8,277 nucleotides of DNA from Clostridia bacterium (GCA_900766895.1 CAAFXF010000142.1:1-8277), one strand, 5' to 3'. Counted from the stretch's first letter, positions 1 to 7,868 are shown. Numbers and translations: made by a program. Notes: generated by a model from the sequence alone, not told the origin.

Positions 1-20
1 ACACGACGCTCTTCCGATCT
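1..20 (+). other. Illumina sequencing adapter remnant (non-genomic)
   Basis: These 20 bases are identical, from memory, to the last 20 bases of the Illumina TruSeq universal/read-1 adapter, which ends in GCTCTTCCGATCT. Recognisable nadD coding sequence begins directly after it. It is library-construction sequence left on a contig end. Because the adapter happens to be open in the nadD frame, an automatic caller would extend the partial protein with about six false residues (HDALPI). Confidence 0.96.
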
Positions 21-130
21 ATGTTTCTTCCTCTCAAATAAGGGATGCCGTCAAAAACGGTGAAGATATTTCACAATATGTTCCTAAACGGGTTGAAGAG
101 TATATAAAGGAGCATAGGCTCTATGTATGA
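21..130 (+). CDS. nadD: nicotinate-nucleotide adenylyltransferase, C-terminal end (partial)
   Basis: Only the last 35 codons and a TGA stop are present (in frame from base 23); the 5' part lies beyond the contig end. The visible peptide starts VSSSQIRDAV and ends EYIKEHRLYV. This matches the C-terminal signature of NadD proteins, in which an ISSTxIR motif of the nucleotidyltransferase fold is followed by a V-P-x-x-V-x-x-Y-I-x-x-x-x-L-Y tail. NadD transfers AMP from ATP to nicotinate mononucleotide, giving deamido-NAD in the cytoplasmic NAD biosynthesis pathway. The stop overlaps the yqeK start by 8 bp (ATGTATGA), consistent with translational coupling, and nadD-yqeK adjacency is standard in Firmicutes. 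The catalytic HxGH motif cannot be seen because it lies upstream. Confidence 0.9.
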
Positions 131-704
131 TTATAATAGGTATATAGATTTAATTAAGAGCTGTCTTTCCGAGTATAGATTTAATCACAGTATAAATGTT
201 GCAAAAAGAGCAAGAGAGCTTGCTCGCATTTACGGTCTTGATGAGGAAAAGGCTTATCTTGCAGGAATTTTGCACGATATTACCAAGGAAACGGATTATT
301 CACTGCAGGAAGAATATATGAATAATGTTGGTATTATTCCAACAGAACTTGAAAAAAATAATAAAAAGGTGTATCATCAAATGTCGGGGGCGGCTTATGT
401 TAAGAGCGTGCTGAATATTGATGATGAGGATATATTGGGTGCAATAAGATTTCATACCACAGGTCACGCGGATATGACCGATTTTGAAATGCTGATATAT
501 CTTGCAGATTTAACAAGCGAGGAAAGGGCGTATCCCGACGTGGATACGGTAAGGGCACTTGCCGATAAATCCTTGCTTGAGGCTATGCTTTACGCATTAA
601 GGTTTACCATCAGGGATTTGGCAGGCAAAAACAGCCTGATTCATCCCGACACCCTTTATTGCTACAATTGGGTGATTACACAGATTAATAACGCAAAGGA
701 ATAA
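123..704 (+). CDS. yqeK: HD-domain bis(5'-nucleosyl)-tetraphosphatase (symmetrical), YqeK
   Basis: A 193-residue HD-superfamily hydrolase of the YqeK family, whose characterised members cleave the alarmone Ap4A symmetrically to two ADP using a bound metal centre. The expected metal ligands are visible: H22 (RFNHSINVA), the H51-D52 doublet (GILHDITKE), H85 (YHQMSGA), H111 (IRFHTTGH) and D129 (IYLADLTSEER). Length is normal for the family. The ATG at 123 is chosen because it overlaps the nadD stop and gives the usual short N-terminus before the first His. A frequent family sequence after the last Asp is YLADxIEPxR; here it is YLADLTSEER, a mild deviation that keeps the Asp, Glu and Arg. It is the second gene of the nadD-yqeK-rsfS-leuS cluster and ends 3 bp before rsfS. 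In many Clostridia an LCP-family gene sits between yqeK and rsfS; none is present here. Confidence 0.93.
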   Translation: MYDYNRYIDLIKSCLSEYRFNHSINVAKRARELARIYGLDEEKAYLAGILHDITKETDYSLQEEYMNNVGIIPTELEKNNKKVYHQMSGAAYVKSVLNIDDEDILGAIRFHTTGHADMTDFEMLIYLADLTSEERAYPDVDTVRALADKSLLEAMLYALRFTIRDLAGKNSLIHPDTLYCYNWVITQINNAKE

Positions 705-707
705 TAT

Positions 708-1073
708 ATGAGTAAGGAAAATTATTTGGAAATAGCACAGATAGCGGTTAAAGCAATCGACAGCAAGCGCGGTGACGACATTGAGGTTATTAAGGTGTCG
801 GACATTACCGTGTTGACTGATTATTTTGTTATAGCAACTGCAAACACAAATACACAGCTTAAGGCTATTGCCGACGAGGTGGAATACAAGCTAAAGGAGG
901 CAGGCTATGAGCCTCATCATATTGAGGGTGAGCGAAGCGAATGGATTTGCCTTGACTATGTGGGCTGTGTTATTCACATTCTTCTAAAGCAACAACGCGG
1001 TTTTTATCAAATTGAGCGTCTTTGGGAGGATGGCGAAAAGGTCGATATAGACGATATTATAGTTAAAGAATAA
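708..1073 (+). CDS. rsfS: ribosome silencing factor RsfS (Iojap/YbeB family)
   Basis: A 121-residue protein of the RsfS/YbeB/DUF143 family. Members bind ribosomal protein uL14 on the large subunit and block subunit joining, reducing translation in stationary phase or starvation. The diagnostic blocks are present in order: TDYFVIATANTNTQLKAIAD (residues 37-56), EGERSEWICLDY (73-84), the CVIH block (87-90) and the RGFYQIERLW tail (97-106). Start ATG 708 lies 7 bases after an AAAGGA Shine-Dalgarno (695-700) embedded in the last codons of yqeK, so the two genes are probably coupled. It is followed by leuS after 37 bp with no terminator or evident promoter. The yqeK-rsfS neighbourhood is typical of Firmicutes and supports the call. 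Confidence 0.95.
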   Translation: MSKENYLEIAQIAVKAIDSKRGDDIEVIKVSDITVLTDYFVIATANTNTQLKAIADEVEYKLKEAGYEPHHIEGERSEWICLDYVGCVIHILLKQQRGFYQIERLWEDGEKVDIDDIIVKE

Positions 1074-1110
1074 ATAAATCAGTAAATAATTCCTATGGAG
1101 GACTGACATA

Positions 1111-3519
<2,409 letters not shown>

Positions 3520-3541
3520 CTTCACGGTCAGAATACGTGTT

Positions 3542-3570
3542 AAAATGCCTCTTTTATAGGGGCATTTTTT
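3542..3570 (+). terminator. Rho-independent terminator after leuS
   Basis: A 7-bp stem ATGCCTC (3545-3551) pairs with GGGGCAT (3559-3565), including one T-G wobble, across a 7-base loop. Two flanking A-T pairs can extend it. A run of six T follows (3565-3570). Lying 25 bp after the leuS stop, it should end the nadD-yqeK-rsfS-leuS transcript. Confidence 0.85.
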
Positions 3571-3596
3571 GAATTAAAAAATTTTTTCAATTTTTT

Positions 3597-3622
3597 TGCA
3601 ACACTTTTGAAGTTTTTTTGTA
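3597..3622 (+). promoter_or_regulatory. candidate ECF-sigma promoter upstream of the sigma factor gene
   Basis: TGCAAC (3597-3602) and TGTA (3619-3622) are separated by exactly 16 bases. This resembles the Firmicutes ECF promoter pattern TGAAAC-N16-CGTA, with one mismatch in each element. Runs of A and T just upstream (3576-3597) could act as an UP-like element. The predicted transcript start is about 30 bases before the ATG. A SigA reading (TTGCAA 3596-3601 with TACTAT 3621-3626) has a poor 19-bp spacer. The match suggests that the downstream ECF factor transcribes its own operon, as is common for the class; this is inferred from sequence only. Confidence 0.5.
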
Positions 3623-3658
3623 CTATTATTATGAGAGAGATCTCAAAGAGGTGAATTT

Positions 3659-4180
3659 ATGGCAGATCTTAACTTGGTGGTAAGATCTCAACAGGGTGAC
3701 AGGGAAGCGTTTTCTCAGCTTTACCTTGAATATAAAGACGCTCTTTACCGCTATGCCTGGTATAAGATCGGCGACCCTGACTATGCTATGGATGCAGTCT
3801 CTGACACTATGTTAACGGCACTTGAGCAAATAGGTATGCTCAAAAATCCAAAGGCTTTTTCTACATATCTATTTCGTATTCATGCCGTTAGTTGTTCTCA
3901 CTATGTCAAGGATGTAATTCATGCAAAGGAACAAGATGATCTGTCTTTAGCTGAAAGCGGCCTTTCAGCGAACGACGGTGACTTTCAGGCTCTTGAATTG
4001 CGCGAAGCGTTAGCCATACTGAATGATGTCGAAAAAGACATAGTTCTTCTTTCAGTATCCGGATTTAACAGCAAGGAAATTGCCAAAGTCACCGGCTATA
4101 CCTCTGGAGCAACAAGGTCAAAGCTGTCAAGAGCTTTGGCTAAGATGCGTGATTTCTTGGAGGGTAAGTATGAAAAATAA
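3659..4180 (+). CDS. ECF-type RNA polymerase sigma factor (sigma-70 family)
   Basis: A 173-residue two-domain sigma factor, the size expected of group 4 (ECF) sigmas, which bind core RNA polymerase and redirect it to a small regulon. Residues 6-75 are a sigma-2 domain: the VVRSQQGDREAFSQLYLEY opening, then AMDAVSDTMLTALEQ (43-57), equivalent to the core-binding/-10 region. A short linker (about 85-110) leads to sigma-4 at about 112-168, with the helix-turn-helix FNSKEIAKVTGYTSGATRSK (136-155) for -35 recognition. The sigma-2 end reads AFSTYLFRIHAVSCSHYVKD, with Tyr where Trp is common and without the usual A-R-N-x-x-x-D block. The start is supported by AGAGGTG (3647-3653), 5 bases before ATG 3659. 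The gene overlaps the next one by 11 bp, so the two products are probably made in linked amounts. The regulon and signal are unknown. Confidence 0.88.
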   Translation: MADLNLVVRSQQGDREAFSQLYLEYKDALYRYAWYKIGDPDYAMDAVSDTMLTALEQIGMLKNPKAFSTYLFRIHAVSCSHYVKDVIHAKEQDDLSLAESGLSANDGDFQALELREALAILNDVEKDIVLLSVSGFNSKEIAKVTGYTSGATRSKLSRALAKMRDFLEGKYEK

Positions 4181-6080
4181 TGATTTCGAATTTATCAAGC
4201 AGAGGTTTGATGCGGCAAATGTTGATATACCGGACGAGCTTGATAACAGAGTGCAATCAAAATTGAATAATGTAAGCCCTGTAAAAATAAGCTTTAGACA
4301 GACAAATACCTTTAAGGCAGGAATGAGTATAGCGGCGTGCATCGCTGTTTTTGTTATGGTTATAACAACCATTAACGTTTCCGATATTGATTACAGAATT
4401 AAATCAGGCGATACATCGTCTGCAACACAGCTGCAAAGCTTTGACAGCTATGATAAAGTAGAAAAATACATCAAAAAAAGCGAAAAAAAACAAAAATACA
4501 AGGATATAGCAAAGGGTGATGCCCAGGTAGATACGGCATCTCCGTATGTTATTGAATATATGGAAGAATATACTGCCACCCAAAAGCCAAACACCAACAG
4601 CGCAGAAACCTATAAGCAGGAAAAGGGCGTTGACGAGGCTGATATTATCAAGACAAACGGCAGTGATATTTATTATCTAAACCAATCCTTTGATGAAAAA
4701 AACGGCATTAGCAAGCGTATCGTAAATGTGTTTGAAACCAAAAAGGGCGAATCAACCCTTGCAAACACAATTGAGCTTGAAGATACAAACAGTGTTCTTG
4801 AGGATATGTTTGTGTCTGACGACAGGCTAATTGTCAACTGCACCAGCTTTTCGGGCTCGACAGTTGAAGAGGAGGTTGCCGGCTCGTACAGCGCCGCAAA
4901 GGCTATTGTTTATGATATCAGTGATATAGAAAATCCGGTTGAGGTTAATTCTTTTGAGCAGTCGGGACAATATATATCATCCCGTCTTGTCGGAGATACC
5001 TTCTATATCGTGTCAAACTATAATATTGAGTCTAATGACGGCAAGATAAAGAACTATATTCCGGCGGTTCGCAGCGGCTCTGCGGATGCAGATAAGCTCA
5101 ACCCAAACGATATTTATTATGCAAAGAACGGTGTGGGTACAAGCTATGTTGTTGTTACTGCGCTTGACGTTAACACCTGTGAAACAGTGGGAACTACAAA
5201 GGCTGTTCTCGGCTGTGGATACGATGTATACTGCAATAGGGATTATCTTTATGTTTACGGCAGTGATTTCAGCGATAGGGATTCTAACACCACAATAGCA
5301 AAAATCTCGCTTAAGGACGGTGTTGAGTTCTGTGATTATGTAAAAATTAAGGGCAGGGTAAACAGTCAGTATTCCTTTAGCGAAAAGGATAAGAATCTGT
5401 GCGTGTTTACTACCGAGAATGTAAACGGCAAGGATAACAATTACCTTTACGTTCTTGATTCAAACCTTAAGCAGATTTACAAATCTCCTGCATTTGCAAC
5501 AGGCGAGAGCATAAAGGCAGTTAAATATATTGATGATTATGCTTATGTAATAACATATGAGCAAACAGACCCGCTGTTTGTAATTAATCTTTCAAATGTT
5601 AAAAAGCCGCAGTTTATGGGTAATGTTGAAATAGACGGCTTTTCGTCAATGCTTGTAAATATCGGTAACAATCAACTGCTTGGAGTCGGATATAACACAT
5701 ATTACGATAAAGACAAGGACATCGAGGTTAACGACGGACTTAAATTTGTTTTGTTTGATGTTTCCGACCCAATGGGGCCAAAGGTCCTTGACGAAAAGGT
5801 GTATGGTGCTTTGTCAAGTGAGGCGCAGTACAATCCAAAGGCACTTGTCCAAAATAAAGAAAAGGGCTACTACGCAGTTCCTATTACTAATGACAAATGC
5901 ACACAAAAGGGTGCTATCGTAGTTTCCGTTAAAGACGGAAAAATTGTTGAAAAAGAAAAATACACAACGAATTTGAGTGATAATTTGTATTCGGGTATGA
6001 ATACCAGAGTAACATATGTAGATGATTACTACTATGTCATTGATAATACATTGGATGTAAAATCCTTTGAGCTAAAGTAA
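4170..6080 (+). CDS. membrane-anchored beta-propeller (Beta_propel family) protein, candidate anti-sigma/sensor partner
   Basis: A 636-residue protein. Residues 1-49 are a charged, probably cytoplasmic segment without His or Cys; 50-69 (AGMSIAACIAVFVMVITTIN) form one membrane helix; a Lys-rich linker covers about 85-115; the rest is extracytoplasmic. GVDEADIIKTNGSDIYYL at 153-170 is the hallmark opening of the Pfam Beta_propel family (secreted C-terminal propellers distantly related to WD-40). Repeated strand patterns such as VYDISDIENPVEV, VITYEQTDPLFVINLSNV and VLFDVSDPMGPKV fit propeller blades. ATG 4170 is preferred to an upstream in-frame TTG at 4080 because GGAGGG (4159-4164) lies 5 bases before it and the overlap with the sigma gene is then only 11 bp. 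Coupling to an ECF gene suggests the cytoplasmic segment binds the sigma while the propeller senses an envelope signal. If so, it is not a zinc-type (HxxxCxxC) anti-sigma. Family assignment is strong; regulatory role is inference. Confidence 0.85.
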   Translation: MKNNDFEFIKQRFDAANVDIPDELDNRVQSKLNNVSPVKISFRQTNTFKAGMSIAACIAVFVMVITTINVSDIDYRIKSGDTSSATQLQSFDSYDKVEKYIKKSEKKQKYKDIAKGDAQVDTASPYVIEYMEEYTATQKPNTNSAETYKQEKGVDEADIIKTNGSDIYYLNQSFDEKNGISKRIVNVFETKKGESTLANTIELEDTNSVLEDMFVSDDRLIVNCTSFSGSTVEEEVAGSYSAAKAIVYDISDIENPVEVNSFEQSGQYISSRLVGDTFYIVSNYNIESNDGKIKNYIPAVRSGSADADKLNPNDIYYAKNGVGTSYVVVTALDVNTCETVGTTKAVLGCGYDVYCNRDYLYVYGSDFSDRDSNTTIAKISLKDGVEFCDYVKIKGRVNSQYSFSEKDKNLCVFTTENVNGKDNNYLYVLDSNLKQIYKSPAFATGESIKAVKYIDDYAYVITYEQTDPLFVINLSNVKKPQFMGNVEIDGFSSMLVNIGNNQLLGVGYNTYYDKDKDIEVNDGLKFVLFDVSDPMGPKVLDEKVYGALSSEAQYNPKALVQNKEKGYYAVPITNDKCTQKGAIVVSVKDGKIVEKEKYTTNLSDNLYSGMNTRVTYVDDYYYVIDNTLDVKSFELK

Positions 6081-6088
6081 AAATAATC

Positions 6089-6124
6089 AACGGCTTTTCT
6101 TTGAAAAAAGAGAAGCCGTTTTTT
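6089..6124 (+). terminator. Rho-independent terminator after the beta-propeller gene
   Basis: A continuous 12-bp stem pairs AACGGCTTTTCT (6089-6100) with AGAGAAGCCGTT (6109-6120), with one T-G wobble and an 8-base A-rich loop. The T-run at 6119-6124 follows. It starts 8 bp after the stop codon and is the strongest terminator in the window, closing the sigma/propeller operon. Confidence 0.95.
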
Positions 6125-6150
6125 ATGTCATATTTTAACTGTATTGTAAT

Positions 6151-6179
6151 TTGATTTTTCAGTTAAGAAGTGATATAAT
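6151..6179 (+). promoter_or_regulatory. SigA-type promoter with extended -10 for the secreted peptidase/FN3 gene
   Basis: The -35 TTGATT (6151-6156) and -10 TATAAT (6174-6179) are 17 bp apart, and TGA directly before the -10 makes an extended TGnTATAAT element. The predicted transcript start near 6186 leaves a leader of only about 16 bases, so complex leader regulation is unlikely. It lies immediately downstream of the preceding terminator, making the next gene independently transcribed. Confidence 0.85.
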
Positions 6180-6201
6180 ACCTTGGATTTAAGGAAGGGG
6201 A

Positions 6202-7488
6202 ATGATTTTGAAGAGGATAGCTTCATATGTTGTTTCGTTGTTAGTTATTGTGTCAATGCTTTTGGGCACATCAACTGCCTTCGCACTTGGAACGGCTACG
6301 CAAAGGCTTGAGGAAATACAACAGATTACCGGATTTGTTCCGGGTGAAAACTCAATAGTACAAAATAATTGCTACGGCTTCGTATCGGAGGTTTGCCAAA
6401 AGCTTTACGGTGTTGCCTATAAAGAAGGCCTGTATAACAATTTTCGCGTTAAGCAAAGCAGTGGAAATTATCAAACGGTTGGTGTCTTTACCTCACCGAA
6501 CACCTCGGCTGATTCTAAATTTGCACAGCAGGTTAAGGATTTCTTTGTATCCCGTGCTGTTGCAGGAGATGTTGTTCATTATGGCTCCCTGAACACTAAT
6601 AGTCACAAAACCCATACCTTCATTATTCAATATATTGATGATGAGAAAATGCAGATTTATCATTCTAACTATTCTGTACCGGAATTTAGCTCAAAGACCT
6701 GCCATATCGATACAATCTATTGGCAGAGCATGATAAATAATCCGACACGTTCAATATATAATGATGATGACAGCCTTTATTCACTTAATGCAATATTTCA
6801 CAGCACTATGAAGGTTAGCGGTTCGGGCGGAATAGGCATAAGCATCAGCCATTTTAAGAATTACGGCAATATGTATTGCGCATCGTCAGTGGAATCGGAG
6901 CAGGATGATGCCGAGCCGGAGATTTGTGCAGATGAGCTTGAGGTTACGGGATTAACCGTAACAAAGCAGGAATGTAACCGTATTTTGTTTGAATGGGATG
7001 CGGTTGAGGATGCCACAAAATATTATGTGCTTGTAAACAATAATACAAAGGGCACAACCTTTAACAAAACAGTTGATGAAAACAGTACCTCTATTTCAGG
7101 ACTTGACCCGGGCAATGTGTATACAATTAGGGCTTGTGCATATGCAGGCAATTCAAAGGGTGAGTATTCAACACCTGTCGTTACGGCTTCAAGACCTAAA
7201 AAGGAGGCGATAAAATCCTCTTATTCTTCAGGTAAAGGCAAGGTTTACATAAAATGGAAAAAGCTTGCAGGAAGCTGTACGGGCTATCAAATTCAATATT
7301 GTAAGGACAAGTCCTTCAAATCCAATGTCATTACCAAAACAATTAAGGACAAATCAAAGCTCAGTTACACCCGTAAGGGACTCGCAGGCGGAAAGACATA
7401 TTACATCAGAGTAAGGGGCATTACCTCGTACAGCGGTGGCACGGCATACGGAACTTGGAGTTCTGTAAAGAGCGTTAAATGTAAGTGA
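6202..7488 (+). CDS. secreted papain-like (NlpC/P60- or CHAP-like) hydrolase with two fibronectin type III domains
   Basis: A 428-residue exported protein. Residues 1-28 form a Sec signal peptide: KR near the N-terminus, a hydrophobic VVSLLVIVSMLLG core and a probable cut after AFA. Residues about 45-160 look like a cysteine peptidase/amidase of the NlpC/P60-CHAP type: QNNCYGFVSEV supplies candidate nucleophile C57, and GDVVHYG then HKTHTFIIQY supplies candidate base H138. YHSNY supplies a possible third residue, H154 or N156. Two FN3 modules follow at about 247-332 (FEWDAVEDATKYYVLV, GLDPGNVYTIRACAYAG) and 338-427 (IKWKKLAGSCTGYQIQY, GKTYYIRVRGI). Such proteins act outside the cell, often on peptidoglycan; the substrate here is unknown. 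Start choice: AAGGA (6191-6195) fits ATG 6202, while AGGGG (6196-6200) would fit TTG 6208, giving a more typical MKRIASYV signal peptide. No cell-wall anchor or terminator is evident. Confidence 0.8.
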   Translation: MILKRIASYVVSLLVIVSMLLGTSTAFALGTATQRLEEIQQITGFVPGENSIVQNNCYGFVSEVCQKLYGVAYKEGLYNNFRVKQSSGNYQTVGVFTSPNTSADSKFAQQVKDFFVSRAVAGDVVHYGSLNTNSHKTHTFIIQYIDDEKMQIYHSNYSVPEFSSKTCHIDTIYWQSMINNPTRSIYNDDDSLYSLNAIFHSTMKVSGSGGIGISISHFKNYGNMYCASSVESEQDDAEPEICADELEVTGLTVTKQECNRILFEWDAVEDATKYYVLVNNNTKGTTFNKTVDENSTSISGLDPGNVYTIRACAYAGNSKGEYSTPVVTASRPKKEAIKSSYSSGKGKVYIKWKKLAGSCTGYQIQYCKDKSFKSNVITKTIKDKSKLSYTRKGLAGGKTYYIRVRGITSYSGGTAYGTWSSVKSVKCK

Positions 7489-7528
7489 CGGTTACAAAAA
7501 GTGACAAAATATTGATTTTTTGCACTAA

Positions 7529-7540
7529 ATTTTGCAAAAT
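7529..7540. repeat. 12-bp perfect palindrome beside the rpsU -35 element
   Basis: ATTTTGCAAAAT is an exact 12-bp palindrome ending 2 bp before the TTGACA of the rpsU promoter. A TTTTTTGCA copy of the half-site lies just upstream, ending at 7524. It could be a repressor or activator operator, or simply AT-rich chance; no regulator is identified. Confidence 0.4.
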
Positions 7541-7542
7541 GC

Positions 7543-7571
7543 TTGACAAGGATAGAATAATTTATTATAAT
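7543..7571 (+). promoter_or_regulatory. near-consensus SigA promoter of rpsU-aroQ
   Basis: TTGACA (7543-7548) and TATAAT (7566-7571) are both perfect consensus hexamers at the ideal 17-bp spacing. A transcript start near 7578 leaves a leader of about 50 bases before the rpsU GTG. This is the strongest promoter in the window, as expected for a ribosomal protein gene. Confidence 0.95.
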
Positions 7572-7599
7572 CTTTGCGATATAGAAATTTATCAAATAA

Positions 7600-7621
7600 C
7601 CCCCGATGGTCGGAGGGAGGG
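7600..7621 (+). promoter_or_regulatory. rpsU leader hairpin covering part of the Shine-Dalgarno
   Basis: CCCCCGA (7600-7606) can pair with TCGG-A-GGG (7610-7617) as 7 bp with a bulged A and a 3-base TGG loop. The 3' arm is the upstream half of the purine-rich ribosome binding site (GGAGGGAGGG, 7612-7621), which lies 6-7 bases before GTG 7628. Folding would leave only AGGG exposed, so translation could be tuned by this structure. No known bS21 leader family is being claimed. Confidence 0.5.
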
Positions 7622-7627
7622 AATACA

Positions 7628-7804
7628 GTGAGTCAGGTAAAAGTTAAGGAGAATGAATCTCTTGATAGCGCACTTCGCAGATTTAAGCGCCAAACTTCTC
7701 GTGATGGTATTATCCAAGAAGTAAGAAAGAGAGAGCATTACGAAAAGCCTTCAGTAGCTCGTAAGAAGAAGAGCGAAGCTGCTCGTAAGAGAAAGTACAA
7801 GTAA
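7628..7804 (+). CDS. rpsU: 30S ribosomal protein bS21
   Basis: A 58-residue, very basic protein matching bS21 along its whole length: KVKENESLDSALRRFKRQ, then IIQEVRKREHYEKPSVARKK and a terminal EAARKRKYK tail. bS21 sits on the 30S subunit near the anti-Shine-Dalgarno end of 16S rRNA and assists initiation. The GTG at 7628 is chosen because it gives the standard N-terminus and follows a GGAGGGAGGG site by 6 bases. An in-frame TTG at 7574 lies before the predicted transcript start, so it cannot be used. The gene has its own consensus promoter and is followed 64 bp later by aroQ. GTG initiation and the leader hairpin both suggest damped or regulated translation from a strong promoter. Confidence 0.96.
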   Translation: MSQVKVKENESLDSALRRFKRQTSRDGIIQEVRKREHYEKPSVARKKKSEAARKRKYK

Positions 7805-7820
7805 TAAGGTACATACAATG

Positions 7821-7846
7821 AGGGGTGACAGCACAGTCATCCCTTT
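7821..7846 (+). terminator. hairpin between rpsU and aroQ; weak terminator or transcript-processing stem
   Basis: AGGGGTGAC (7821-7829) pairs with GTCATCCCT (7836-7844) as 9 bp with one G-T wobble and a 6-base AGCACA loop. Only three T follow (7844-7846), then AGA and five more T (7850-7854). The broken T-tract suggests partial termination, letting much more rpsU than aroQ mRNA accumulate, or an RNase-protecting stem. Confidence 0.55.
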
Positions 7847-7868
7847 AGATTTTTACGGAGATGTTATC

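Noticed and set aside
3569..3590. AT-rich imperfect inverted repeat TTGAA...TTCAA around an A6T6 tract
   Set aside because: Central mismatches and extreme AT content make a specific operator unlikely; it is more plausibly part of the terminator tail and an A-tract upstream of the promoter.
3638..3688. Three AGATCT sites within about 50 bp around the sigma gene start, one inside the GAGATCTC palindrome
   Set aside because: Spacings (26 and 19 bp) are irregular, flanks are not shared, and two sites are explained by coding sequence; probably chance.
4080..4169. 30-codon N-terminal extension of the propeller protein from TTG 4080
   Set aside because: It would overlap the sigma gene by about 100 bp with no Shine-Dalgarno, while ATG 4170 has GGAGGG at ideal spacing and gives a normal overlap.
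7574..7627. 18-codon N-terminal extension of bS21 from TTG 7574
   Set aside because: The codon lies before the predicted transcript start, and known bS21 proteins begin near the GTG at 7628.
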